Shown piece after piece: positions 25,190 to 35,816 of a stretch of DNA of 64,000 nucleotides. Position 1 is the stretch's first letter, and each line of letters begins with the position of its first letter. The position numbers were made by a program, and so were the translations under genes. This stretch comes from Dromaius novaehollandiae (lineage: Eukaryota; Chordata; Aves; Casuariiformes; Dromaiidae), in contig NC_088130.1 of the NCBI RefSeq assembly GCF_036370855.1, positions 14,413,543-14,477,542 on the forward strand. Direction: 5' to 3'. The notes beneath the pieces were generated by a model, which worked only from the letters and a program-made list of their open reading frames with translations, was not told the DNA's origin and did no database searches.

Positions 25190-25640
25190 AGACAATAATT
25201 ACACAGGAGTTAAACTCAAATTACAGTGCCATTCCAGTAAATATTCTCTTTTGATAATGCAAAACTAATTAATCCAAATTAGAAGATTAATTACACTGCA
25301 AGACTAATACCCCTTTGCTTTTATAGTCAATATATATGTGCCTGGGATTTTTGCTGCAGCTTAAAAGTAAAGATCATATGCAAATTTTAGTTTATTCTTT
25401 TAGGATTCAGCTCCATTAACCACATTGTATTGACACAGAAATAGTTCTCTGAAATGTGGTTAATATCCCAGTTGTGTCAAACCAGTAGTAACTGTGGCTA
25501 TCAAAAAGCAGGTTGCAGCATAATTAGTCACTGTTTTATAACAGAGCACAGCAAACAGAGGCAGCTTGTTAGCTTATGTGATTAAAGGCTAATCACAGTG
25601 AACACAAAGACCCAGCGAGGATCAGAGGAACAATGACAGG
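25190..25640. promoter_or_regulatory. Candidate conserved non-coding element (enhancer-like)
   Basis: An AT-rich block dense in transcription-factor-like motifs and small palindromes: two TAATTA homeodomain cores (25266-25273 and 25286-25293), a perfect POU octamer ATGCAAAT at 25378-25385, and RUNX sites AACCACA/TGTGGTT forming a 12-bp perfect inverted repeat (25415-25426 with 25453-25464). An 8-bp perfect inverted repeat, tgtgatta/taatcaca, spans 25577-25597. No coding frame or transposon pattern is present. Enhancer function is inference; conservation across species was not tested. Confidence 0.35.
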
Positions 25641-25799
25641 CAGAGGAACCCTAATAACTTAGTGTAAATGGAGCACTCTGAACCTGCTACTCCTAAAATG
25701 ATCAAAGGAGAACAATTAGACCATGATCCCTGATGTGAAATCCACCAAGATCAGTCAAGGAAAGAAACTCTTTTCCCAGAAAGCCATGCACACTCAAGG

Positions 25800-26400
25800 G
25801 GTGTGTGTTGGGGGGGGGGGGGGGTTGCCTAAAGGGGTATAGAACTTTTTATGTGATGCAGGTGGAAGAGAATTTTGGAATTGTGTAAAACCTATCATGG
25901 GATATTTTAATGGGATTGTGGGGGGGGGGGTCGTGAAATTTATTGTGAGATGTTTAGGGGAAAAACCAAAGGTGGGAAAAGGGAGAGCTCAAGGTGGATT
26001 GGGGAGGAACAAGAGAGGGAGAAGGGGATAAAAGGGGCTGATCATGTGTAAACAGGTGGCTGGTCACTACGCTTGTCTGACTGAGCCCTGCACTTGATCA
26101 CTGCAGTCTATCCTATATTCTTATTAAAATCCTATTCCTAACTATGTTCTGTGTGTATGTGAATGCTAGGAAACTTCAAGACAGACTAGCCAAAAAGTAG
26201 GATAAGCAGTCTTAGTGCTAGCCACTGGAGTGTGACCATGAACCTCATGGGCTCGAAGGTCCAGGTGCCAGCAACTGGAGGAGACTGGGATCCAGGGGCC
26301 AGCTACTGGGTAGACTGAGTCTCTAAGGCCAGCTACTGGAGGGATCCATATTCTGTGTGTACACATATATATGTATATATTCCACTAGTAGACTTCAGTC
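25800..26400 (+). repeat. Probable LTR with TATA box, poly-A signal and about 30-bp internal repeats
   Basis: On the + strand a TATA-like GATAAAAG (26027-26034) is followed about 95 bp later by ATTAAA (26123-26128), the U3-R layout of an LTR. Downstream are three units of about 30 bp beginning 'gccagcwactgg' at 26267, 26298 and 26328, with a diverged unit near 26217. Two poly-G runs (15 G at 25810-25824, 11 G at 25920-25930) lie in the U3-like part. No internal retroviral genes are attached. The ends are not defined. Confidence 0.45.
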
Positions 26401-26537
26401 CTGTTCCTTCTGAGGGGAGGAAAAGGATCAAGCTGCCTGTGCTGTTCATGTTTGTGAGTGCTGTTTATGTGGGTGCCAGTAAAGGCACTGTTCTCTATCT
26501 GTATTGAACTGTGTGGCCAGCTGCATTTGTATATTTT

Positions 26538-26557
26538 TGTGTGTGTGTGTGTGTGTC
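26538..26557. repeat. Microsatellite (GT)n
   Basis: About 9-10 GT units between the two LTR-like segments. Confidence 0.9.
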
Positions 26558-26559
26558 TA

Positions 26560-27310
26560 TTGAGACTACTACTGGGTGAGGGGCATCCGAGATTCCTTCG
26601 GATTCCGGGGTTAGTTGCACTAAACTCGAGAGAGCATCATTTGCCAAGTATAAGAATTTATTAGCGCTAAGCAGTTCTACACATATGACGGACACTGGAC
26701 AACACTAAACAATTAACACCGGACAATCTACAAACATAACAAAGCTAAAAAGTATAGTAAAGAACTAAAAATAGAATACACATATCAGAGTTCTATGGTT
26801 AAGCCATGGATGTACGGTACAATGACCATTCTCAGATGCATGCTACAATGACTATTCTCGCCCTTTCCTTGTCCTTATGGGCCACCCCTCTGGTATAGTT
26901 TTCCCTGAATTATTCTCACCACGATCAAGCCGTGCCAAGATGATTCAGGTTCTCCCTGGCAGTTGGCATCAGGGGCGTCCCCGCTGATGGGTGGTTTGTC
27001 GAGTCTGCAGGCCAGCTGACAGTGAGTCCAAGTCTACACCAGAGGTATGTGGCTTGCTTACTTTCTTTTATTCTTCCTGGGCTTAGTTCATTATCCAATT
27101 GATCAATGAAAGACCACAGTTACACAATAGAACAGATGACCTCAGTTGATAACAGTATGGATACCAACAGGATGGTCAACAAGATGCTCAGCAGTATGGG
27201 CAACTGATAACAGTACACATATCAATGGATATCAGTACAGATGTTCAACAGATAACCCAGTGCAAAGCTCAAAAGTACCTAGATGCTTATGGTGTGAGTC
27301 TGCGGTATCA
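26560..27310 (-). repeat. Possible LTR remnant, minus strand
   Basis: On the minus strand AATAAA (26662-26657) lies about 100 bp before a GC-richer segment (26560-26640) that resembles an LTR U5. The remaining 600 bp shows no coding motif. No matching terminal TG/CA with target duplication was found, so the call is tentative. Confidence 0.33.
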
Positions 27311-28289
27311 CTTCCCCTTTGCTGACTAGGTTTGCTCAGCACTCATGAGGTCATTGGAGAGCTACAGCAACCCCACAGTGTGGTGACTGGCCATGGTGCA
27401 CCCGGGGTTCCTAAACTCTTGGGGAGCACCCCAGAGCAAACCCCTCTTCTATGGGCTGCACCATCCTGAGTCCCACATTTGCCTGTGTGGCGCCTGTCAG
27501 TGGACCTAGGACCAGAGAATGGCAGCAGATCAGAGAACCACAGCAGCCTCACATCTATTGAGTTGGGACAAGCTGGAGGGGAGGAACAAAAGAACTCCCC
27601 TGGGTCCTGAAGCCCACAGAAGCTACTGCTAACACAACTAAAAGAGACACAGCAGTATATATTTAGAAGTGCAGGTGCACAGAAACTCTGCACTAGTCTG
27701 CGTGGAACTGCGCAACAATGGTGTCAATGTGCCACAGGGCACAGTCTCAAACACTAGCTGGAGAAACTGTTCTTGGCTCATCAGATGCCTCAAGCCAAAC
27801 AAAACTCCAGAGGGAGGATTCTGCTCTCAAGATCTCAGGCTGCAGGAAGTGCATGGTGCCTCTCCCTGGGGCTGGGGTGACAATATCCTCATGTATGAGA
27901 GGTGTGCTCTAGTGGAGGCGTTAAGTCGCCATGTAGAAGAGCTGTGGGAGGTGAGCAGACCAAGTAGCCATCAGGGTGGATGAACAGGAAATTGACAGTC
28001 TTCACAAAGACCTTGCAGAGACATGAGCCTGAGCCCCACAATGCAAAGGAGGGACAGCTAGAGACCATGCTCCAAGGAGTGATAGATGGCAACTCTGATG
28101 ACAAGGAAGATTAGAAGCTTGTGACTTCTGGCAACAGACAGCAGGCTCCTTCTCTGCCTGCAGATCTGCGACTTCAGAACAGGTATAGTGCCCTGGGAAC
28201 AGGTAAGGAGGAACAGGCTCTGCTAAGGGAAGCATCAGAGTCAGCTGAGCAGGTGTCTGCATGAAGAGGAAAGGATGGATGATAGTTAT

Positions 28290-28590
28290 TGGAGAATCCC
28301 TCCTGCAGGGGATGGAGGCACCCATCTGCTGACCTGACTTGATGTCTTTGGAGGTTTGCTGCTTGCTGGGGGCTTGGATCTGTGATGTTGTGGAGACATT
28401 GCTGAGGCTCATACAGCCCTCAGACTATTACCCCTTGCTGTTCATCCACGTGGGCAAAAACAACACTGCCAAGGCTGACCTTGATCATATCAAGAGTGAC
28501 TACAGAGCTCTGGGGGTGAAGGTGAAGGACATGGGGGCCCCAGGTGGTGTTCTCAGTACTTGCAGAGAGGGGGAAAGGCTCAAGTAGGGG
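28290..28590 (+). pseudogene. CR1 ORF1 esterase-like domain fragment
   Basis: The GDSL-type nucleophile motif appears as GESL (28291-28302). About 50 codons later comes 'HVGKNNTA', equivalent to the 'HVGTNDTA' block of CR1 ORF1 esterases, with 'LGVKVKDMGAP' after it. The serine is present but the block II residues are altered and stops interrupt the frame. Confidence 0.65.
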
Positions 28591-28726
28591 CAGATTCATC
28601 CAGTGAGTCAACACCTTGCTGTGTGGCTGGTGCCACAGGCAGGGCTTTGGCTTCCATGACCACAGAGCTGTCTTTGAGGAACAACTCCTCCTGGAAGCCA
28701 CGTCCAGGCACATATAGGATAAGAAA

Positions 28727-29802
28727 GTGATTGGGAACAGCCAGCATGGATTTACCAGGGACAAATCATGCCTAACCAATCTGATAGCTTTTTATGATGA
28801 CATGACTGCCTCAGTGAATGATGTTTACCTCACCTTTAGCAAGGCTTTTGACATCGTCTCCCATAGTATCCTTATAGCCAAATCAGTGAGTTATGGACTT
28901 GATAAGTAGATGATAAGGTGGGTGAAAAATTGACTGGACTGCCAAGCTCAGAGGGCTGTGATCAGTGGTAGAAAGTCCAATTGGTGGCCGGTTACTAGTG
29001 ACATCCCTCAGGAATCGATATTGGGGCCAATACTGTTTAATGTGCTTATTAAAAACCTGGACAGTGGGATGGAGTGTGGTCTCAGCAAATTTGTGGATGA
29101 TGCCAAATTGGGACAAGCAGTTGATATGCTGGAGTGCAGGGCTGTTAATCAGAGGGACCTTGACAAACTGGAGAAATGGGCTGACAGGAACCTCATGAAA
29201 CTCAACAAAGGCATGTTCCAAATCCTGCATCAAGGAGGGAATAACCCCATGCAACAATACAGGCTGGGTTTCCACGGGATAGAAAGCATGTTTGAAGAAA
29301 AGGACCTGGGGATTCTGGTGGAGAAAAAGTTGACCATGAGTCAGCAGTGTGCTCTTGTGGCGAAGAAGGTGAACCACATACTGGGCTGTATTAGCAAGAA
29401 TGCAGTCATCAGGTTGAAGAAAGCGATTATTGGCCTTTATTTGGCACTTTGAGATTGCCTCTGGAGTACTGTGCCCAGTTTTGGGCTCTTCAATACAAGA
29501 AAGACAGTGACATACTGGGGCAAGTCCAGCAGAGAGCTACCAAGATAGTCAGGGGGCTGGAGCACGAGATATACAAGGAGACGCTGAGAGAACTAGGTTT
29601 GTTCAGCCTTAAGAAGAGAAGGCTAAGGGGAGTTCTTATTGCTGTCTTCACCTACCTAATGGGAGCATATAGACAAGACAGAGTCAGACTCTTCTTGGTG
29701 GTGCACAGTGATGAGAGGCAACAAACACAAGCTTCAACATGGGAAGTTCTTATTAGATATCATAAGGAAACCATTTTCATCATGATTGTGGTCAAATATT
29801 AG
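28727..29802 (+). pseudogene. CR1 ORF2 reverse transcriptase, C-terminal part
   Basis: Three adjoining open pieces (28727-28909, 28958-29452, 29449-29802) give the CR1 RT order: '[14 protein letters not shown]', '[15 protein letters not shown]', 'IPQESILGPILFNVLI' (the conserved 'PQGSVLGP' with Gly to Glu), and 'KFVDDAKLG' where the catalytic FADD/YADD box becomes FVDD. The thumb follows, then a C-terminal region ending '[15 protein letters not shown]'. One stop and one frameshift separate the pieces. Confidence 0.82.
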
Positions 29803-29975
29803 AACAGACTGCCCAGACAGGCTGTGGAATCTCCATTCTTGGAGGTGTTCAAAACTCTACTGGTCAAGGCCCTGAGCAACCTGTTCTAACTTGGCCCTGT
29901 TTTAAGCAGGAGATTGGACTAGAAGACCTCAAGAGGTCCCTTTCAACCTAAATTATTCTATGAGTCTGTGATTTA

Positions 29976-30777
29976 TTTTTTCCACTCCCTAGGAAATCAA
30001 GCATTTAGTGTTTTTGGTCACTGAGACAATTTTATTTGGCTTAGTGAAGGCTTGAAGTATAGCTTCAGTGGAAGCAATCTGGGATAGAGTGATGTCACTT
30101 GCTGTCATTAAAGCTGAAATCTGGTCCAGTATAATAGAGATTGAGATGAGCCAGGAAACCAGGTCTTCCAAAAATGTAATCCAGCATTTATTGCCAGCAG
30201 GAGGCAGGATAGAATATCAGTGTGGCTAGACTCTCTTTTTTTTTTTTCCAGAACAGTACTATGCAGGCATTCCATATTGCCCACTGCCAATCTAGGTTGA
30301 CAATATCTTCAAAAGCATCTATAGAACAACAACAAACTTCATTCAGACTAGGCATCATTTTAAAAACAAGTTGAGCCTTTTCCCATGGATTCACAGCTCT
30401 GGAAGTGCTCACTATGAGAGCTGGTCTCAGGAAGATGGTGCATGAAATTACATTACATTGAAATGAGCAAAGGCCAAACTAGGAAGAGCCCTTCAGTCAA
30501 ACATCACTCTGAGATGCTGCTCAAAGTCTTGTGTGGAGCATCTTTCTAGAGCATCTTTATTCCTGGTATGAAGTCCTGATGTACTGAAATCTCAAAGGAA
30601 AACCTTCATCAATTTTCATGGGTTGATCATATCCTCTGCCCTTACTCTCACTGAAACCAACATCACAAATGACTTCAACATAGTTTGGTGTCAATTCCTT
30701 CTTATGTCAAAACAGGCTGCTCTTATACTATCCCCGAGAGCAGCTCAACCACTATTTGGGCAAGGGAAAATGAGGGA
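29976..30777. other. Unique sequence between the CR1 and the ERV
   Basis: About 800 bp with a 12-T run near 30235-30249. It shows no CR1 or LTR similarity, so it is not the matching left flank of the CR1 that borders the ERV on the right. Confidence 0.5.
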
Positions 30778-30970
30778 TTCCTCACCCTGGACCGGCGCTC
30801 AACGGTGCCAGGGATCCCCCGCTCCATTATTGCCTCGACCAGGAAAAACACTGGGGAACCCCCGTTCAGACGCAGAGGTAATAAATGCTCCATATCGACC
30901 ATCGTCTGCCTTGTGTTTGTGTATCCGTCCCTGCCGGGAGTCCAGGCGGTGCCCCCGCCTCACCCTTACA
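30778..30970 (+). repeat. 5' LTR remnant: R and U5 only
   Basis: This segment matches 36052-36244 of the 3' LTR, including 'cctggaccg', 'ggtaataaatgctccatat' and the terminal 'cttaca'. The U3 half is absent. The match starts at the point about 32 bp after the TATA box in the 3' LTR, where transcription should begin. Confidence 0.85.
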
Positions 30971-30990
30971 CTTGGCGTAGTCGGCAGGAT
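30971..30990 (+). promoter_or_regulatory. Primer binding site for tRNA-Ser
   Basis: Just after the U5 end, the sequence from about 30973 reads TGGCGTAGTCGGCAGGAT. It is complementary over 18 nt to the 3' end of vertebrate tRNA-Ser (ending in CCTGCCGACTACG plus CCA). Confidence 0.82.
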
Positions 30991-31002
30991 ACACAAACGA
31001 CA

Positions 31003-32286
31003 ATGCCGTGGCCGAGGAGAGCGAAGGGGGAAGGCGAGAGCCAAGAAGGGACTGCTCGCCTGCGGCTGCCAGGATGGCCCCAGACTGAGCCATGGGGGCC
31101 AGTAGCTGCATTGCTTGCCACGCTGGCAGTCCCCGAGGACTGGCCAGAGTTGGCACAGGGGGAAAGTGTTACCCCAAAGGTGGTTGAATCCGCTTTACAG
31201 GTTATGCCCTTCCGTGCCACATCGGAAGCAGCTCGGAAGCTGGCCGGATGATTAGGGTGGGCACTGCTGACAGGCATTCGAGCCTTAGATAATGAGGTAT
31301 CGTCTTTGCAGAAACGAGTAAAAGATCTGGAGAAGGAGAGTGGAGATTTGCATGATGCAAGAGCGGTAGCACAGGAGTTGATAAACTGAAAAGAGTCAGG
31401 AATTAACCCATAGGGTAGAGCGATTAGCTTTGCAGATGGCTAATAAGCACTGTGGGCATTATGGGAAGGTGCCTGCTACTGTTTCTCAGGTGCAGGCAAT
31501 TATAACCCGACCCTCCTGGGACCCAGAGGAGTGGGATGGCAATATTTGGAGTACTTCATCTGGCTTGGAGGTTGAATTTGCATTAGAAGAACTGACTACT
31601 CCCCAGGTCTGACCTCTTGTGCAATTGAAGGGGGGAGAGACAAATAGATAGGGATACTGTAGAGTTGTCAAGGACTTATATGCCAAAAGAATTGCGTGAA
31701 TTTTTAACTACTTTCCAGCAGCAGCCCGGGGAGTCTTTGTTAGCCTGGTTAGTGAGAGCATGGGGTGCAGGTGCCGGATCGCTTACTCTCGTAAGACAGG
31801 AGCTGAATTTAATGAGCCCCTTATCAACCGATGCTCAAATACAGTATTATCTTACCCAATTAACTTCTGCACGGGATGGGGCAGGAAATGTTATTGTAGC
31901 TCCAACATTATATCAATGGTTGTGCGCCGCTGTGGTAGGTGCTTACCCGTCCACCGGTGAGTTAGCTGCTACAGTGGGGGCTTTGGTAAACAATATAAGA
32001 TTTGGCACTTGTTGGTGAACCAGATACTAAGCAAGGGAGAGCAGTTCGGAATTCCAAGGCGAGAAGATTGGCAGGGACTACTAAATTGCGTGGAAAGCTA
32101 ACGAGGCGACAGATGTGGACTGATTTGCTGCAGGCAGGGGTATTATATGATGAGATAAATGGTCTTTCTACTGCTGACTTATTTAAGCGGTGGCAGGGGT
32201 TACCCGCTAATCAGCAATATCGGACACAGCCTACCACCCCACCCGCTCCAGCCACAGTGTGGAAATTGCCAGCCAAAAGACAATGA
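31003..32286 (+). pseudogene. ERV gag remnant
   Basis: An ATG at 31003 opens a frame that stops at 31249-31251 and continues in frame to a second stop near 31387. It includes a predicted coiled-coil segment ('NEVSSLQKRVKDLEKE'). A capsid-like piece lies in another frame at 31665-32018 ('LREFLTTFQQQPGESLLAWLVRAWG'), which resembles the major-homology style 'QQ..ESL..WLVR' of retroviral capsids. 32002-32286 returns to the first frame with a basic C-terminal segment. No intact CCHC knuckle was seen. Confidence 0.7.
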
Positions 32287-32313
32287 GGGGGAGGTCGGTC
32301 CCCTGCAATACGA

Positions 32314-32595
32314 GTGTCCGTTGTGGCTTGGCATCCGGGGGACCGAAGCCCTTATGTACCCCTGCGAATTTGCTGGCGCTCTGGAGGAGAAATTGCTGTG
32401 CTTGCTTTAGTAGATACTGGGGCAGAAGTTACCATACTACATAGCGCGGTAGCTCCAAGGAAGGCCACTGTCCATATATGTGGGTTGGAAGGATCGGCCA
32501 CCCCAGTGGTACAGGCAGTAGTTACGTTAACAACTGGCAAAAAAAAAAAAAAAAAAAAAAAATTCTACCTCGGTTTTATTAGCACCGATTCGTGA
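32314..32595 (+). pseudogene. ERV protease remnant
   Basis: The retropepsin signature 'LVDTGAEVTIL' is present, with catalytic DTG codons at 32413-32421, in the same frame as the end of gag after one stop. A 24-A run (32539-32562) replaces part of the C-terminal half. The usual 'LLGRD' type end appears just downstream in another frame (near 32612). Confidence 0.75.
32539..32562 (+). repeat. Poly-A run (24 A) inside the ERV protease
   Basis: An uninterrupted A24 lies within otherwise colinear coding sequence. It does not mark an element end. Confidence 0.9.
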
Positions 32596-32602
32596 GTACC
32601 TC

Positions 32603-33886
32603 TTGGGGATCGACGTGTTACTGGGCAGAGATATTCAGACCATGCAAAGATTGTTTTCCTTTGGAAAAAGTCCTGCGTTACTGCAGGTGAGATCCATTAC
32701 TTTGATTAGAGGGTATCCAAAATGGGACCCAGTGGATTTACTGGTTCTCCCAACTGTGGTGCAAGTGAAGCAATATAGAATTCCTGGTGGGGAAAAGGAG
32801 ATTCAGGAAACTATAGATGCCTTATTGCACACTCAAATAATATGCCCTGCCCTGTCGGCTTTCAATAGTCCTATTTGGCCTGTTCGGAAGCCTGATGGTT
32901 CATGGTGTATGACTGGATTATAGGGAGCCCCACCATTAGTGGCCGTAGTACCTGACATGGTAACTCTGCTAGAAGGAGTGGGGAAACCTCTGCAGGAATG
33001 GAAAGCTGTCATTGTTTTGGCGAATGCATTCTTCTCCATCGCTATATCCCCGCAATGGCAAGATCAATTCGCGTTTACATGGGATAATAAGCAATATACG
33101 TTTCAAGTCCTTCCTCAGGGCTATAAACATAGCCCCACCATTTGCCACCAGATGATCTCAGCTATCTCCCTTCCCCCCCTTACAGAGTATACCATCCATC
33201 ATTATATTGATGATATTTTGATAATGGGACCTTCTAAAGAATGAGTATGTGAACAGCTATCATTGCTAGTACAGACCCTACAGGAGTGGGGGTGGGCTGT
33301 AAACCCCGAGAAGGTACAGGGGCCGGACATCAGTGTGCAATTCTTAGGGATAGTCTGGAGGGGGCAGACGAAAGCTATCCCTGAGAAAGTGTGCAATACT
33401 ATTCAACAATACCCTGTCGCCACTGCTGTAAAACAACTACAAGCTTTTGGGGGCCTTTGGGGGATCTGGCGGACCTTTATACCCCACTTAGCATATTTAA
33501 TGCGGCCACTACAGCGTTTGACCAAAAAAAGTAGCCAGTGGCAGTGGACTAAAGAGCAGCAGCAAGCCTTTGACCTGTGCAAGGAGGCGGTGGTCTGACA
33601 TTCCAAGCTATTCACTCCATATGAGGGACAACCTTTCGAGCTGGAGGTAACGGTTATGGGGGACACAATGTCTTGGGGGTTGTGGCAGCAATGTGCCCAC
33701 GCAAGGCGGGAACCTATAGGTTTCTGGTCCCGTTCCCTGCAAGGGGCCACAGCAAATTATACACCTCTGGAGAAACAGCTTTTGGCCGTGGTGTGGGCTT
33801 TGCAGGATACCGAACGAGTTACAGGACGTGACCCGGTGACTGTACACCCCCCCCCCCCCCCCCATTCAGGCATAGGTGATGGATGA
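32603..33886 (+). pseudogene. ERV pol remnant: reverse transcriptase and partial RNase H
   Basis: All pieces are in one frame, with stops at 32921-32923, 33242-33244 and 33596-33598. RT begins with 'QYRIPGGEKEIQETI', has 'SPIWPVRKPDGSW', then 'LPQGYKHSPTICHQ' and the catalytic 'HYIDDILI' (YIDD at 33203-33214). The connection has 'VQFLGIVW' and 'LQAFGGLWG.WR.FIPH'. RNase H keeps 'FWSRSLQGATANYTPLEKQLLA' (about 33718-33785), then runs into a 17-C tract (33847-33863). The first RNase H Asp region is not clear. Downstream RNase H and integrase are lost. Confidence 0.82.
33847..33863 (+). repeat. Poly-C run (17 C) inside ERV RNase H
   Basis: Seventeen consecutive C interrupt the RNase H coding region. 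An 11-G run follows at 34189-34199, at the pol-env transition. Confidence 0.9.
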
Positions 33887-34182
33887 TACAGTCAGGGCCT
33901 ATGTGGGGGTGGCCCAAGCTGCAACGCAGTGGAAATGGAAACACCATCTAGGAGCCCGGTTTAAGATGGGGAGAAAGGACATGAGCACCCCACATGCAAC
34001 CTTGTTAGGGGAAGTACGTTTTGAGCACATGCCTCTATTGTCTGAGCCAGAGGGGCTGCCCCCCCCACTTTGCTCCCCCAATAGAGCCATCGCCTGTCCA
34101 AGAGGCCCCTCCTTTTGGGACGCTATCTCCTGAGCGAGTACAAGCCAAACTGACCTGAGCAATCTCTGCTCGGCTATCTGTA

Positions 34183-35796
34183 ATGGAAGGGGGGGGGGGA
34201 TTGCCCCCCCGCATACTCGCCTCCGGGGAGGTAGAATTCTATACATCTGAGCAACTGATGATTACTGAACAAAGAGTTATAAGCTTACATTTAAGACTGG
34301 ACTGCCCTTCACAGTGTGTGTGGCTGTTTACACCTTTGATACCTTTTGAAATAGCCCCACTCTTATTGACCTCTTCTCAAGATTTATCTTTCCAGGTATC
34401 CGTATCCACACCAGTGAATGTCTCACAGGGAGCACCAATACTGCGAGGAATTCTGATCCACAGTGCTGCAGTGCCTCAAGTTCAGCAAACACCCTCAATA
34501 CACTCTTTAGCCAGTGTGTGGGTACTAACTCCTCAAAAGGAAAAACGGCCTGGCACTGTTTTAGCAAGTGGTCCAGGAGCCACTGCTCCAGTTCTTCCTG
34601 ATGGCGATACCATGCCTTTCTATCTTCCCATCAACAGGTTATCACGCCAGCATCTGTAAGCTGCTGTTGGAATGTTGCCTCTTGCTGACCACGACAGATG
34701 CCATTGATCTACAAGACCATCCAGCTTCCCATGTAAATACATGGATTTGGCTCGCACAAAGATCAGCTAACCTCCCTGCTTTCTGTATTGCAGGCGGATG
34801 ATCAGTGGATGATGTCTTAACTACGTGTTACATAGGTGTACCAGCTCCACTGGTGGTATTGCAGAGTTATACTTAAAAAAAAAAAAAATTGATATTTCTG
34901 TTACTCCCATGAATTTCTACGATTTGGGTATTGTTTCCCAAAAGCTAATACCTTGGGCTTACTCTTCTCATATAGCTAACATATCTAAAGCAGATACTTG
35001 CTTTCGCTTTGTAAATGCTGCCTCTGTTCTGCAGAACATAACCCATATGCAGTCAATTTGTAATGACACTATGGATATTACCTATGCATTGGCTCACCTC
35101 ATGCTACCATTAGGATGGTTCCTTCTGTGTGGCACTACAGCATATACATATGTGCCGGCCAATGCCACAGGTGGCCCATGCACTGTAGGTCGTGTTACTT
35201 TAAGCATCCCTCCCTTTATGACGGAGCAGCGAAGGACCCCGCGGCATATCCTAGATGCCACTTGTAACCCCATATAAGTTTATTTTCTCATGCAGAAGCC
35301 TTAGGCCTATTCTTAAGCCTAGCTGGGATCCTGGGGATGGTGGCGCATGATTGTAAAGTTAGAGCATGTTGCCTGTGCTTTAGCTCAAAGCTTAACTTGG
35401 ACATCTAGCGCCATTGCCTCTTTAAATAAAGAGTTGGGAGCAGTACAGCAAGGAACACTGCAAAACCATCTAGGGATCGACTGTCTCCTACTGCGAGATA
35501 ACCACGGACATCATGACTTGGCCGGGATGTGCTGTTTCAACATCACTGATGAATCGGCATCTATTGAGAATGATATCAGCCACCTACAAGACATTATCCA
35601 AGATATCCGGCAGAACGACGGAGATGCCTGGCTGGCTAATTGGTTTGGCTCCCTAACAGGATGGCTGGGCCAACTCATACAAGGAGAACTCTTGTTCATC
35701 TTTTCCTTTGTATTATGTTATGTTTGGATTTCATTACTTTGTAAACTCCCTTGCCCTCGTACCCCATGCCCTTCTGAAGATTGGGACGGCCTGTAA
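34183..35796 (+). pseudogene. ERV envelope remnant (surface and transmembrane parts)
   Basis: Three open pieces lie in one frame (34183-34659, 34825-35277, 35347-35796). The middle piece has 'GWFLLCGTTAY.YVPANATGGPC', a pattern of the surface-unit C-terminus in retroviral envs of birds and reptiles. A Leu/Gly-rich stretch in another frame (about 35292-35345) sits at the fusion-peptide position. The last piece carries the heptad region and a C-x6-CC-like site, in which the two adjacent Cys (35530-35535) are kept but the first position (35509-35511) is His. A hydrophobic membrane anchor follows near 35695-35750. A 14-A run (34875-34888) and several stops disable it. Confidence 0.78.
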
Positions 35797-35816
35797 CTAG
35801 CTTTCCATCGTGAGGG

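Larger units (their letters stand above)
27690..29975 (+). mobile_element. CR1 LINE, internally deleted (ORF1 joined to the 3' part of ORF2)
   Basis: 27690-28680 carries the CR1 ORF1 pattern: a Cys/coiled region ('SRHVEELWE'), then a GDSL-esterase-like domain with 'IGESLLQGMEA' at about 28285-28317 and 'FIHVGKNNTA' near 28441-28470. Right after the ORF1 end motif ('FGFHDHRAVFEEQ') the frame jumps into RT at 'LLLEATSRH', then '[21 protein letters not shown]' broken by mutations, the palm, and the 3' UTR. It ends in CR1-like 'ttattctatgagtctgtga' near 29950-29970. The endonuclease and N-terminal RT are missing, so it is a dead copy. Confidence 0.85.

Noticed and set aside
28883..29377. 164-codon minus-strand frame
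   Set aside because: Antisense shadow of the CR1 RT.
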